From contig NZ_JACJQG010000084.1 of NCBI RefSeq assembly GCF_014696435.1, positions 1 through 38,744 on the forward strand: a stretch of 38,744 bases of DNA, read 5' to 3'. The stretch is from Calothrix anomala FACHB-343. Its GTDB lineage: Bacteria > Cyanobacteriota > Cyanobacteriia > Cyanobacteriales > Nostocaceae. Positions 1 to 8,554 of the stretch are shown piece after piece. The position numbers were made by a program, and so were the translations under genes. Below the pieces are notes generated by a model, which worked only from the letters and a program-made list of their open reading frames with translations, searched no databases and had not been told where the DNA came from. Each line of letters begins with the position of its first letter. Position 1 is the first letter of the stretch.

Positions 1-101
1 GCGTGGTTATAAACACGCCGATGGGTTTCTAACCATTCTTCAAATATGGCTACTTGGGACTGCGTTGGCTTTAATTTAAACTCGTAAGTCAGGTTAAACA
101 T
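1..101 (-). CDS. TnpB-type transposase/RNA-guided nuclease, N-terminal fragment cut by window edge
   Basis: The minus strand opens with an ATG at 101 and stays open to the window edge, giving about 33 residues (MFNLTYEFKLKPTQ..., then an EEWLETHRRVYNH segment). This matches the start of IS200/IS605-family TnpB (OrfB) proteins, which begin with a beta strand ending in K-L-x-P-T or Y-P-N and then a helix with a W/YN motif. A strong AGGAGG ribosome binding site lies at 108-113, six bases before the ATG. A hairpin resembling an IS605-type left end lies at 166-180. The catalytic region lies outside the window, so it is unknown whether the gene is intact. Confidence 0.72.
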   Translation of the reverse strand, partial: MFNLTYEFKLKPTQSQVAIFEEWLETHRRVYNH

Positions 102-160
102 TTAATCGCCTCCTAACTTATTCTAGCATATCTACCAATCGCATTACCGATTAGTAGAAT

Positions 161-205
161 AAAGTCGCCCTAGAAGGGCGAGGCTCTAACCCCATAAGTT
201 TCGGT
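161..205 (-). repeat. Probable left-end hairpin of the TnpB element
   Basis: CGCCCT (166-171) pairs with AGGGCG (175-180) around a 3-base loop and is followed by GGCTCTAACCCC. The layout parallels the hairpin at 13725-13741, which is followed by GGGCTTTAGACCC. Both resemble subterminal hairpins of IS200/IS605 elements. The position about 65 bp upstream of the tnpB start fits a left end. Confidence 0.45.
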
Positions 206-556
206 AGAGCGATCGCATTTTTCTAATGCTGCGTATGTGCTTGATTGGCGATCGCTTTTCCATTGATTTGCTTATAGATATTAGAAATCAGCTTATCAAG
301 ATTTTGGTTTTACAGTAGATTAAGCGTCAATAAAGTTATCTCATCAACAGCGACGATGCTAATCTTTGGGTATAACTTCCTCAAGCTGGAAGCTACAGCC
401 AGGTTGAATGCTGCTAAATTTATCCATTGTGGAGGTTGCTGATTAATTTTCTGTAAATTAAATTACATTTAGCTGTTTATTTATCTGTAATCGGCATTAA
501 CCAGTTAAAAAAACCTTAAATTTTGACTTAAATAATCCAGTTAATGATATTTGTCT
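206..556. other. Intergenic region, no gene seen
   Basis: There are two HIP1-type GCGATCGC sites near 212 and 248 and AT-rich sequence towards the acetyltransferase start. I see no coding frame, tRNA or strong hairpin. It presumably contains the promoter of the gene at 557. Confidence 0.4.
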
Positions 557-1132
557 ATGAAATCAGAACTACCATTGATAACGAGCGATCGCCTGTTATT
601 AAGAATCGGTATCCAAGAGGATATTCCCCAAATTCTCAAATTTTTTACTGAAAACAAAGATTATCTGACGCCATTTTATCCCCTATGGGCTGAAGGTTTT
701 TTTACAGCCAAATATTGGCAATATCAAGTTGAAGGCAATTTACTAGAATTTATCAACGATAATTCCTTAAAATTATTTATTTATCCCAAAAAAAGCTTAA
801 CTGAAATCATCGGTACTATTAATTTCTCTAATTTCGTCCGTGGTGCTGCTCATTTCTGCTATGTTGGCTATAGTCTGGCGGAAACTGAACAAGGTAAAGG
901 CTATATGACAGAAGCACTCAAAGCCGCGACTGATTATGTATTTACCGAATTAAATATGCATAGAATTATGGCAAATTATATGCCACACAATCAACGTAGC
1001 GGTAATGTTCTTAAAAGACTGGGCTTTGTTGTGGAAGGATATGCTAGGGACTATTTATTAATTAATGGAGAATGGCAAGATCATATTCTCACCAGTCTCA
1101 CCAATCCTCAGTGGACAAAACCCAACTCTTAG
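557..1132 (+). CDS. GNAT-family N-acetyltransferase, RimJ/RimL-like
   Basis: This is a 191-residue protein of the GNAT fold that transfers an acetyl group from acetyl-CoA, as in RimJ/RimL enzymes acting on N-termini of ribosomal proteins. The N-terminus (LITSDRLLLRIG) is the typical first strand. The acetyl-CoA loop is the Q-G-K-G-Y motif (about residue 115), and the C-terminal half has N-x-R-S-x-N-V-L-K-R-L-G-F followed by EGYARDYLLINGEWQDH, the classic RimJ end. I chose the ATG at 557 over an in-frame TTG at 551; neither has a clear Shine-Dalgarno site. It stands alone between intergenic regions. The true substrate cannot be read from the sequence and could be a small molecule. Confidence 0.85.
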   Translation: MKSELPLITSDRLLLRIGIQEDIPQILKFFTENKDYLTPFYPLWAEGFFTAKYWQYQVEGNLLEFINDNSLKLFIYPKKSLTEIIGTINFSNFVRGAAHFCYVGYSLAETEQGKGYMTEALKAATDYVFTELNMHRIMANYMPHNQRSGNVLKRLGFVVEGYARDYLLINGEWQDHILTSLTNPQWTKPNS

Positions 1133-1498
1133 CTAAAAATATTGTTAACGGTTGATGGTTGACTGTTGACTGTTAACTGTAATCAAAAATTTCATGGCAA
1201 ATCCATACAGAATACACAACAACTCCATAATTAACTGTAATAGTAACTATTGTTCATACCAAGTTGCTTCAGCAACACCAGGTGATGGGGAAAAGGATAA
1301 TCAAATATCCAATTCCCCGCTTTTTTTCGTGAATTATAGCCGTAGCCAGATAGATTAGGACATCAAGCTAAGATAAAATCCTGACAATAAAAGCCTTTCG
1401 AGTCAGTCAACAGTCAACAGTCAACAGTCAACAGCTATAACTCCACAACTCGCAAAACTTGTAGTATTAAGAGAAGAATTCATCAAGCTTTACTTGTA
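1133..1498. repeat. Intergenic region with heptameric tandem repeat
   Basis: This 366-bp gap has no gene. It contains degenerate TTGACTG-type heptamers at 1146-1180 and four perfect copies of GTCAACA at 1406-1433. Such short tandemly repeated heptamers are typical of heterocystous cyanobacteria. Confidence 0.7.
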
Positions 1499-2956
1499 AT
1501 GACTCTGGCTGAAACTTCCAACCAAACAAATTCTCGCAATCCGTTTGTTAACCTGAAATATGAACCAGCCTTAGAATCTTTAGGCAATGACTACTACGAC
1601 GAAGTAGCAGCAGCAGAATTTCCGCAACATATCCTGCGCTGGCGCAACGATGCATTACTACCTCGTTTAGGATTAGATCCTCAAACAGTCACCGATGAAG
1701 ATTTTATCACCGCCTTTGGCAAATTTGCAGAGCGTCAACCATTGTTAGCTCTACGTTATCATGGCTACCAATTTGGCGAATATAATTCTGGCTTAGGTGA
1801 TGGTAGAGGCTTTTTGTACGGACAAGTGCGGGGGATTGATGGGGAATTATACGATTTTGGTACTAAAGGTTCGGGGAGAACTCCCTATTCCCGTGGTGGT
1901 GATGGGATGCTTACACTTAAAGGTGGTGTGCGCGAAGTTTTAGCGGCGGAAGCTTTGCATTACCTTGGTGTGCGCACCTCCCGTTGTTTAACTATGATTG
2001 AAACAGGTTTATCTTTATGGCGCGGTGATGAACCTTCACCAACTCGCTCATCTGTGATGGTAAGAATGAGCAGTTCTCATATTCGCTTTGGGACTTTTGA
2101 ACGATTATATTATTTACGCCGTCCCGATTTAAGCCAAAAGTTATTAAACCATGTAATTGAGCAATATTATGCACACTTAATTACAGAGGTAGATAAATAT
2201 GCGTTATTTTATGCAGAATTAGTTAAAAGAGTCGCAGAACTTGTAGCGCAATGGATGGTAGCAGGATTTTGTCATGGAGTTTTAAATACTGACAATATGT
2301 CAATTACTGGGGAAAGTTTTGATTACGGCCCCTATGCGTTTATTCCTACCTACGATCCTTATTTTACTGCTGCATATTTTGATTATTATCGCCGCTATTG
2401 TTACAGCCATCAACCAGGAATTTGTAAGTTAAATTTAGAAATGCTCCAGGAACCTTTAAAAGAAATCATTGATAAAGGTGTGATGGAGCAAGGATTAGCT
2501 AAATTTGATGAATATTATCGCGCAGAATATCGTGCTTTAATGTTGAAGAGATTAGGCTTTGAAAATTTACAAACACCGGAACTTGATGAACTATTTCCCC
2601 TAACAATTGAATTCTTACAAGATAGTCGAGTCCCTTATCATCAATTCTTCGCAGAAATGGCGCGGACTTTTGCTGCAAATTGGCGTGATGATCCGGCATT
2701 TGTTTTACATGATAGCGATATTGTTCCCGCTACGGGAGCGTCAGCTATGTTTGATAATTGGTGTATTTTGTACCATAAAGCGTTAAATAATTTTGATATC
2801 GATAAAATTGATGTCATTGCTCAAAATCTGCGTCGATATAATCCCAAAACAGCTTTATTAAGACCTGTGATTGAATCAATTTGGGAACCAATTATCCAAG
2901 ATGATAATTGGCAACCATTTTATCAATTAATTGAGAAGATTAAATCTGGGGATTAG
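1499..2956 (+). CDS. selO: SelO/YdiU family protein adenylyltransferase (pseudokinase fold)
   Basis: This 485-residue protein matches the usual SelO length (E. coli YdiU is about 480). The family transfers AMP from ATP to Ser, Thr or Tyr of target proteins, linked to redox stress. Visible hallmarks are the N-terminal [16 protein letters not shown] segment, the nucleotide-binding block [18 protein letters not shown] followed by [15 protein letters not shown] (residues about 118-155), and the catalytic/metal segment [22 protein letters not shown] (about 258-279) containing the conserved N-x-D-N and DYGP motifs. The C-terminus lacks a Cys or selenocysteine motif. The ATG at 1499 is the only sensible start. 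The stop codon runs directly into a heptamer repeat array. No operon partner is evident. Confidence 0.93.
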   Translation: MTLAETSNQTNSRNPFVNLKYEPALESLGNDYYDEVAAAEFPQHILRWRNDALLPRLGLDPQTVTDEDFITAFGKFAERQPLLALRYHGYQFGEYNSGLGDGRGFLYGQVRGIDGELYDFGTKGSGRTPYSRGGDGMLTLKGGVREVLAAEALHYLGVRTSRCLTMIETGLSLWRGDEPSPTRSSVMVRMSSSHIRFGTFERLYYLRRPDLSQKLLNHVIEQYYAHLITEVDKYALFYAELVKRVAELVAQWMVAGFCHGVLNTDNMSITGESFDYGPYAFIPTYDPYFTAAYFDYYRRYCYSHQPGICKLNLEMLQEPLKEIIDKGVMEQGLAKFDEYYRAEYRALMLKRLGFENLQTPELDELFPLTIEFLQDSRVPYHQFFAEMARTFAANWRDDPAFVLHDSDIVPATGASAMFDNWCILYHKALNNFDIDKIDVIAQNLRRYNPKTALLRPVIESIWEPIIQDDNWQPFYQLIEKIKSGD

Positions 2957-3002
2957 GGCATTGGGCATTGGGCATTGGGCATTGGGCATTGGGCATTGGG
3001 CA
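2956..3002. repeat. Heptamer tandem repeat GGGCATT, six copies
   Basis: Six perfect copies of GGGCATT run from 2956 to 2997, followed by a partial copy. The first G is the last base of the selO stop codon, so the array begins at the gene end. Confidence 0.9.
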
Positions 3003-3003
3003 G

Positions 3004-3023
3004 AGACGCGATGAATCGCGTCT
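3004..3023. repeat. Dispersed palindrome, copy 1
   Basis: AGACGCGAT-GA-ATCGCGTCT is a perfect 9-bp inverted repeat with a 2-base centre, followed by GTACAAT. A second copy lies at 17903-17922, followed by the same bases. Both sit just downstream of a gene, so they may act in RNA 3' end formation. Confidence 0.8.
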
Positions 3024-3050
3024 GTACAATTGTCCTCCTTGTCTCTCTTA

Positions 3051-4082
3051 TCAGTAAATTTTTCCCAAAGTGCGATCGCTATTTATCTCAATTACCAAAT
3101 CAACATGGGGTGACTCGATTAGGGGTTTGAGGAATAATTCCGGGTGTAGCGATCGCCAAAAGTAATTGACAAATTCTTCTATTTGTGTATCAGTCATCCC
3201 AGATTTACCAGCAGCTATCATTTGCTGTTCGGCTTGTTTGCGCCATGTTAAAGAAGAATGGTAATCCCTGGGATATAACACTATTAAACTATCTAAGCGT
3301 TCCCACAGGGGTAGATAGTTCTCTAGTTGACGATTCATATCGCGGGCAAATTCCCGATCCTCTGCTGTGATAATTGGTGGTGGTGGATTATCAAAAGCTT
3401 GGGGATCGATTGGTTGCACTCCCACAAACCAGCCTTCAAAAAGCAAAATATCTACATCTGTGACAATTTCTGGGGTAGTGCGATCGCCTGCGCCGTTGTA
3501 AGCTGATTTATCAAAGCGGGGAATAGTTACCGGACTTTGGGATTGATGAATTCCATCGAGTAAATTTAAGCCTAAATCAATGTCGTGGGTTCCTGGGGGG
3601 CCTCGCCAAATTAACCGGGAATCTTGTTGAATTAAAAGTAAGCGATCGCTATAGGTTTTGTATAAGTCATCCAATGATAAATTCAGGGTACGGTATCCCA
3701 TCTGCTGCAAAATCAACGTCAGCCCTTGACACATGGTAGTTTTACCCGTTCCCTGTACGCCTAAAATTCCTTGGATGAGGGGATGTGCTAATTTTTGGCG
3801 CTGTAATCTGATGTTGATTGCTAAAGGTAGCCACAATTCCCACAGTACAGGTAACATCTGTTGGGGCTGCTTTTGCAGGGTATTTAGACAAAATTCCCGA
3901 AAAGCTGGCAGGATGGATTCGAGTAATTGCGATCGCGTTTCGATGACTTCATCCACGTTTTCTGGGTTGATATCCCAAGCAGGCGATCGTAAATTATCAG
4001 CTAAAGCCGCTTCCTTAGCCTTTTCTCGCCAACTTTCCGAAGCTTTCCCCGTAGTCAGAATTTCATCTAGCCATAAATCCAT
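3051..4082 (-). CDS. glyK: D-glycerate 3-kinase (photorespiration)
   Basis: The protein phosphorylates D-glycerate to 3-phosphoglycerate, the last step of the photorespiratory C2 cycle in plants and cyanobacteria, in the cytosol. It is a P-loop kinase with a Walker A at G-V-Q-G-T-G-K-T-T, then LNLSLDDLYKTYSDR, the RGPPGTHDIDLG segment that is very typical of GLYK, PRFDKSAYNGAGDR, and a FEGWFVG Walker-B-like strand. Starting at the ATG at 4082 gives 343 residues, with an ideal GGAGGAG site 6 bases upstream. A longer GTG start at 4103 would overlap the adjacent mobile element and is unlikely. A repeat element with a 10-bp target duplication is inserted about 20 bp upstream of the start codon, so the native promoter has been displaced by about 190 bp. 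Confidence 0.92.
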   Translation of the reverse strand: MDLWLDEILTTGKASESWREKAKEAALADNLRSPAWDINPENVDEVIETRSQLLESILPAFREFCLNTLQKQPQQMLPVLWELWLPLAINIRLQRQKLAHPLIQGILGVQGTGKTTMCQGLTLILQQMGYRTLNLSLDDLYKTYSDRLLLIQQDSRLIWRGPPGTHDIDLGLNLLDGIHQSQSPVTIPRFDKSAYNGAGDRTTPEIVTDVDILLFEGWFVGVQPIDPQAFDNPPPPIITAEDREFARDMNRQLENYLPLWERLDSLIVLYPRDYHSSLTWRKQAEQQMIAAGKSGMTDTQIEEFVNYFWRSLHPELFLKPLIESPHVDLVIEINSDRTLGKIY

Positions 4083-4102
4083 GTTTTCTCCTCCCCATAA
4101 CA

Positions 4103-4283
4103 CAATACGGTTCAGTTAAGGATAAATGTAGGTTGGGGAGCCAGTGCGTTGCGGGGGTTCCCCCCGTTGTAGCAACTGGCGTTTGAACGAAGTGAAACCC
4201 AACAAAGCGCCGAAAATGTTGGGTTTCGTCCCTCAACCCAACCTACACCAAATCAGTTTTTTGAGGCTAACTGAACCGTATTG
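4103..4283. mobile_element. MITE-like element, 181 bp, 16-bp perfect TIRs, 10-bp target duplication
   Basis: The left end CAATACGGTTCAGTTA (4103-4118) is the exact reverse complement of the right end (4268-4283). The flanking bases CCCCATAACA occur at both 4093-4102 and 4284-4293, a perfect 10-bp direct repeat. An inner inverted pair (GTAGGTTGGG / CCCAACCTAC) lies further in. There is no coding capacity. From memory, the end sequence resembles IS4 ends (..CGATCAGTTAAGG) and IS4-family elements make duplications of about 10-13 bp, so an IS4-type transposase is a plausible mobiliser. That family link is inference. Confidence 0.88.
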
Positions 4284-4340
4284 CCCCATAACAACTGACA
4301 CCAAACTGCAATCAAAAACGTAACATTGAAACCCTCACCA

Positions 4341-4417
4341 GGGCGGGGAAACCCCGCCCCTACAAATAACGCCAATGCCCAATGCCCAATGCCCCATGCC
4401 CCATGCCCCATGCCCAA
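4341..4417. repeat. GC-rich palindrome and CCCAATG/CCCCATG heptamers
   Basis: GGGCGGGGAAACCCCGCCC at 4341-4359 is a near-perfect palindrome. Related copies occur at 6169-6232 and 8355-8379. It is followed at 4373-4417 by about six heptamers of the type CCCAATG/CCCCATG that reach the stop codon of the ycf20 gene. Confidence 0.75.
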
Positions 4418-4750
4418 TTACGATCCCAGCTTAAATGCTTCAATAAACAGGCTGTAGATAAAACCAATTTTGAGAATATTTAGCGCTTCCACCCAGAGCG
4501 ATCGCTGGGAGAAAAAATTCCGGTTGTAAAATATTCTGCTGGTAATTTCCGTCAAAAAGACTAAAAATGCAGCTACCACAATATCTAATTCGGCTTTTTG
4601 TCCCGCAGTGGTGGAAATTGCTGTACCCAGAAAGGTACCAAAGAAAAAACTGATTACCAGTAGAGACAATCGCCGCCAAGGGTTGAGGAACCATTGACTC
4701 AAGCGGCTAGCAATGGTATCCAGCAAGTTATTCAGTCTGGTGTTTTGCAT
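4418..4750 (-). CDS. ycf20: Ycf20-family membrane protein (DUF565)
   Basis: This 110-residue protein (from MQNTRLNNLLD) has the conserved cyanobacterial/plastid Ycf20 pattern: an N-terminal amphipathic segment, a first membrane helix (LSLLVISFFFGTFLGTAIS), a central helix (DIVVAAFLVFLTEITSRIFY) and a C-terminal LNILKIGFIYSLFIEAFKLGS helix. The plant homologue is linked to non-photochemical quenching; the exact cyanobacterial role is not settled. I chose the ATG at 4750 because homologues start MQNTRLN; an in-frame start at 4768 would add six residues. The gene ends inside a heptamer repeat array. Confidence 0.82.
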   Translation of the reverse strand: MQNTRLNNLLDTIASRLSQWFLNPWRRLSLLVISFFFGTFLGTAISTTAGQKAELDIVVAAFLVFLTEITSRIFYNRNFFSQRSLWVEALNILKIGFIYSLFIEAFKLGS

Positions 4751-5488
4751 GATGAGGACTGGAATCAAAAGTCACGAAATCTTCAAATATTCCTCTTCTT
4801 GAGGATATCGGTTATAGCTTAAGCTTATTTTAGGGAAGTACAAAAAATAAATTATTCCACTGATTAAGTTGTTAACGGTTAGCAGTCAACAGTCAACCGT
4901 CAACAGTCAACCGTCAACAATACCATTGGAATATTTGTTACTTAGAATTCCCTAAGTAGTAGTTTAATTATCTATTGGTTGTTCAGTGGCGATCGCATTT
5001 TATACATTGTCTCATCTTTGTGAAACCAAGACGCTCAAAAAAATTTTCTGCTGTCAGGTGTCACCCCTCAACCAGAAGAGTTATCTTAAAAGATGAAGGG
5101 TGAGATATTAAGAAAAATGAAGTTCATGCCCCAGATTTATCTGAGGGTTTATCGCCATCATCTTAGTTGCGATCGCTACTTCTGAAATCAAAATTGCTCT
5201 TTGTGTTTTTACGAATAAATTTGCTAATTATGTATCATAATTATAGTTTGTATTTCCCAGGCATTCAAGAATAAAGCCTTGATTCATCAGGGTTACACCT
5301 GATTTTTCCCGCGAAACTCAAGGTAATTCTTTTTGCTAGTATGTTTCCTGAAAATGCTACTTATGATACATAGCATGACTTGGTTTCAGGAGACTCTATA
5401 GTAGGCAGTTTCAGTACTTGCCTCTTCAAGGAATAGGCTACTATTTGGTCAAGCCTAGACAAATACTTATTTCTAATAACTAATCAAA
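4751..5488. other. Long intergenic region (738 bp) with repeats, no gene
   Basis: It contains GTCAACA/GTCAACC heptamers at 4883-4919. A hairpin-like pair TCACCCCTC ... GAAGGGTGA lies at about 5059-5103. A 12-bp inverted repeat TATGTATCATAA (5229-5240) / TTATGATACATA (5361-5372) flanks 120 bp. I found no convincing frame longer than about 25 codons. The right part should hold the promoter and leader of the lipoprotein gene. Confidence 0.5.
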
Positions 5489-6115
5489 ATGAAAACGTCA
5501 GTGTATCGTAACGCTGCTGTTCTAGCCTGTTCTGTAGGACTGTTAGGGTTACTGGTGGGGTGCTTTGGGATGAGTGTTTCTTTTGAGACTACAAATCCAG
5601 ATTCAGCTACTTCACCGCCTAATGGAACTTCTGAGGTAGCCAGCAATGTATCTTCAGCCGTGGCTCATGAAACATTAACTTCTACTAATGTTTCCGATTC
5701 AGTAACAACCGCAAGTAACAAAGTAGAAGATAGCACTAGCCAAGTTACTACCCGCCTAGCATATCGTCAAGACTCAATTGGAACTGCTAAGGATCGGGGA
5801 ACTTTGCGCCTGAGTAATCAAACAAATCAGCCTGTGCGCATAGCTTTATTAGCGCGAAAGTCCCAGGGTAATTCAGCGCCAAAAAACCAGCAAGAAATTC
5901 CCGCACATTGGGATTTTGCACCCCAAGAAGGAAGTGAAAAGGGGTTGTTACTATCTTTACCAAACGGTAATTTAAAGTTAGAAAAGGGAGATGTTGTAGT
6001 TGCTTTTGCGCAAGATGGTTCTCGTCGCTACTGGGGCCCTTACGTAGTAGGAGAAACATCTCTGCCTAAATGGGATTCCCAAAAGCAAGAATGGCTACTT
6101 ATACTGAATCAGTAA
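5489..6115 (+). CDS. Putative lipoprotein, function unknown
   Basis: This 208-residue protein has a lipoprotein signal peptide: MKTSVYRN, a hydrophobic stretch (AAVLACSVGLLGLLVG) and a lipobox L-V-G-C with the lipidated Cys at residue 25. It is followed by a Ser/Thr-rich, low-complexity linker (about 30-90). The C-terminal domain (about 100-208) has alternating beta-strand character (GTLRLSNQTNQPVRIALLARK, GDVVVAFAQDGSRRYWGPYVVG). It is probably anchored in the plasma or outer membrane and faces the periplasm. I do not recognise the family. The stop codon abuts a MITE-like repeat at 6117. Confidence 0.75.
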   Translation: MKTSVYRNAAVLACSVGLLGLLVGCFGMSVSFETTNPDSATSPPNGTSEVASNVSSAVAHETLTSTNVSDSVTTASNKVEDSTSQVTTRLAYRQDSIGTAKDRGTLRLSNQTNQPVRIALLARKSQGNSAPKNQQEIPAHWDFAPQEGSEKGLLLSLPNGNLKLEKGDVVVAFAQDGSRRYWGPYVVGETSLPKWDSQKQEWLLILNQ

Positions 6116-6116
6116 T

Positions 6117-6295
6117 TAAGCTAATGCGCGTCTAAATTGCATAACTACTAATAAGGGCTGTTAACTGTTGTAGGGGCGGGTTCACAGATATCCTCGTTAA
6201 TCAACCAAGATCTAAATAAACCCGCCCCTACAGTCAACGGTCAACTGTCAACAGCCCTCATGATGGATTGTGCAACTTAAAAGCAGAATAGCTTA
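6117..6295. mobile_element. Dispersed MITE-like element, family A copy 1 (179 bp)
   Basis: The ends TAAGCTAATGCGCGTCTAAA and the reverse complement of ...AAAAGCAGAATAGCTTA match at about 21 of 28 positions. A second copy in opposite orientation lies at 30493-30612. Both copies have TA at the outer edge, which would suit a Tc1/IS630-like TA target. This copy carries an extra internal block bounded by a perfect 14-bp inverted repeat TGTAGGGGCGGGTT (6169-6182) / 6219-6232 that copy 2 lacks, suggesting a nested insertion. Confidence 0.8.
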
Positions 6296-6320
6296 CTAGC
6301 TTGTAATTCGATAAGCTCTT

Positions 6321-6355
6321 AGATCCCCGACTTCCCTTCAAGAAGTTGGGGATCT
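6321..6355. repeat. Hairpin AGATCCCCGACTTC / GAAGTTGGGGATCT
   Basis: 14-bp arms (6321-6334 and 6342-6355) with one G-T wobble and a 7-base loop. There is no T-run, so it is more likely a dispersed palindrome than a standard terminator. It lies upstream of the glycosyltransferase gene. Confidence 0.6.
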
Positions 6356-6438
6356 AAAGTTAGCAACAGCTACCAAGAACAAAATATCACCAGTCAGCGA
6401 CTAAAGACTGTAGGCTATTAACCATTGACTGATTACTA

Positions 6439-8286
6439 ATGAAGATGAAAGTGAGCTTTCCCCAAACTGTTGACCAGTGGTTCAAGAATATACTACAGCG
6501 TCCAACCCTTGCTGTGACTGTATCAGTTCTGTGGTTGATTGTAATTGGTTGGATTGCTTATGGCTGGAATTTAGGCAACATTGGCTTAGTGGATGAAACA
6601 GAACCACTGTTTGCTGAAGCTTCCCGACAAATGTTGATTACTGGGGATTGGATCACCCCTTATTTTAATCAAGAGACGCGCTTTGATAAGCCAGCATTAA
6701 TTTACTGGTGTCAGGCGATCGCTTATGCAATCATGGGTGTAAATGAGTGGGGAGCGCGGATTCCATCAGTCATCGCCGCAATGGGTACGATTGGTTTAGC
6801 CTTTTACACAGTACATTGGTCATTAACTAAACAGGATGAATTAGAACAGGTTTCCCGTCCTGTACGCCGTTACTTAACAGCAGGACTAGCAGCAACTATC
6901 ATGGCGCTTACCCCAGAAATGATCGCTTGGGGTAGAATTGGCGTTTCCGATATGCTGCTAACTGGATGTATAGCCTCAGCTTTGCTTTGCTTCTTTCTCG
7001 GTTATGCAGGGAATTCGCCATCGCCAGCAAATTATAAATTACCTAATAAATGGTATTTAGCTTGTTATGTCCTTGTAGCTGGCGGAATTTTAACTAAAGG
7101 GCCTGTGGGGATTGTCTTACCAGCGATTATTATTGGTGCTTTTGTTATCTACCAAGGAAAGCTAATACAAGTATGGCGAGAAATGAATGTATTGCTAGGG
7201 ATAGGGATTATTTTACTGTTATCAGTTCCCTGGTATGCTCTGGTAATTTGGCGTAATGGCTGGAATTATATTAATTCTTTCTTTGGTTATCACAATATAG
7301 AACGCTTCACAGAAGTAGTTAACGGACACTCCGCACCTTGGTATTTTTACTTTCTGGTAGTGTTGCTAGGCTTTGCCCCATATTCAGTTTATCTGCCTGC
7401 TGCCATCGTGAGAGTGAAATTTTGGCAGCGATCGCGCTGGCTATCTCAAGAACGTTCTCAGCAATTAAGTTTATTTGCTTGTGTCTGGTTTCTCAGCGTT
7501 TTTGGCTTTTTTACTATCGCTGTTACCAAACTCCCTAGCTATGTGTTGCCATTAATGCCAGCAGCCGCGATTTTAGTCGCCCTATTATGGAGTGACTTTA
7601 TCGGTGAAGGCGAGACAGAGAAGCGATCCCCAGCATCCAAATCATTTTTCTGGAGTGCTTGGGTAAATGTGGCATTTTTATCAGCACTAGCGATCGCATT
7701 GTGGCAAGTAACTAAATTAGTCGGTTACGATCCCGCCGCACCTAACTTATATAACCGCATTCAAGAATTAGGTTTACCAGTCTTGGGGGGCATTATTTGG
7801 CTGCTGACAGCAATTTTTATCGCCGCTTGTATTATTAATCGCAGTTGGCAAGGTATTATTAATGCCAATTTACTCGGATTTATCGCCTTTTTTATTGTAG
7901 TTTTGATGCCTGCTTTATTAGTCATGGATCAGCAGCGTCAGCTACCTTTACGAGAATTGTCTGTCATGGTTAGCCAAGTCAAACAACCCAATGAAGAAGT
8001 CATCATGTTGGGCTTTAAAAAACCGACGGTAGTGTTTTACAGCCATCAGCCAGTCAAGTACTTATCATCATCTGATGAAGTTGTAGACTATATTCACAAA
8101 GAAAATACCAAGCCAGCCAAAGCCACTTCTGTACTTTTGTTAGCTGAACAAGACAGATTTGTAGCAATGGATTTAGAACCAGATGAATATCAACATCTCA
8201 GCAGTAAAGGTGCTTATTATCTGACGCGAGTTGCTGTCAAGAAAATCAAAAATCAAAAGTTAGATATATCGTCAAATAGTCAGTAG
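6439..8286 (+). CDS. ArnT/PMT-like membrane glycosyltransferase
   Basis: This 615-residue polytopic protein belongs to the GT-C class of the ArnT / dolichyl-phosphate-mannose-protein mannosyltransferase type. After a first membrane helix (LAVTVSVLWLIVIGWIAYGW) comes the catalytic periplasmic loop DETEPLFAEASRQML-x5-W-x-TPYFN-x-ETRFDKPALIYW (residues about 50-90), with the conserved D-E-x-E and K-P-x-x-Y-W motifs. Then follow about ten more helices and a C-terminal soluble domain (about 500-615). Such enzymes move a sugar from a polyprenyl-phosphate donor to lipid or protein on the outer face of the plasma membrane. The acceptor here is unknown; the Lpt/lipid A role of ArnT should not be assumed. 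Start: the ATG at 6439, with an alternative at 6445. Confidence 0.85.
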   Translation: MKMKVSFPQTVDQWFKNILQRPTLAVTVSVLWLIVIGWIAYGWNLGNIGLVDETEPLFAEASRQMLITGDWITPYFNQETRFDKPALIYWCQAIAYAIMGVNEWGARIPSVIAAMGTIGLAFYTVHWSLTKQDELEQVSRPVRRYLTAGLAATIMALTPEMIAWGRIGVSDMLLTGCIASALLCFFLGYAGNSPSPANYKLPNKWYLACYVLVAGGILTKGPVGIVLPAIIIGAFVIYQGKLIQVWREMNVLLGIGIILLLSVPWYALVIWRNGWNYINSFFGYHNIERFTEVVNGHSAPWYFYFLVVLLGFAPYSVYLPAAIVRVKFWQRSRWLSQERSQQLSLFACVWFLSVFGFFTIAVTKLPSYVLPLMPAAAILVALLWSDFIGEGETEKRSPASKSFFWSAWVNVAFLSALAIALWQVTKLVGYDPAAPNLYNRIQELGLPVLGGIIWLLTAIFIAACIINRSWQGIINANLLGFIAFFIVVLMPALLVMDQQRQLPLRELSVMVSQVKQPNEEVIMLGFKKPTVVFYSHQPVKYLSSSDEVVDYIHKENTKPAKATSVLLLAEQDRFVAMDLEPDEYQHLSSKGAYYLTRVAVKKIKNQKLDISSNSQ

Positions 8287-8287
8287 T

Positions 8288-8522
8288 TAGTTGTCAGTTG
8301 TCAGTTGTCAGTTGTCATATTAATCAGCATTTGGTTATCTAATTTTCAATTTTTGTAGGGGCGGGGTTTCCCCGCCCTTATGCGGGTTTCTATAACAACA
8401 GTCAACAATAAACAATCAACCATCTCCTCATTTAAGTAAGTCGGCAATTTCACCAAACTATATTGCGCAATGTAAATATGCTTGAAACCCTTACCAATGA
8501 CCAATGACTAATGACTAATGAC
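8288..8522. repeat. Intergenic repeats between convergent genes
   Basis: TTGTCAG heptamers at 8290-8318, a GTAGGGGCGGGGTTTCCCCGCCC palindrome at 8355-8377 (of the family seen at 4341), and CAATGAC/TAATGAC heptamers at about 8495-8522. No gene is seen. Confidence 0.75.
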
Positions 8523-8554
8523 AGACCTCGCCAGTTGTATTTAATCACACCGAC

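Noticed and set aside
1406-1434. CRISPR array suggested by the regular GTCAACA repeats
   Set aside because: The units are 7 bp and contiguous with no spacers; this is a tandem repeat, as are the other heptamer arrays in the window.
3733-4119. Plus-strand frame of 128 residues opposite glyK
   Set aside because: It is fully antisense to a well-supported enzyme and has no family features.
5229-5372. Mobile element bounded by the TATGTATCATAA inverted repeat
   Set aside because: Only 12 bp of AT-rich inverted sequence, no target duplication and no second copy in the window; could be chance.
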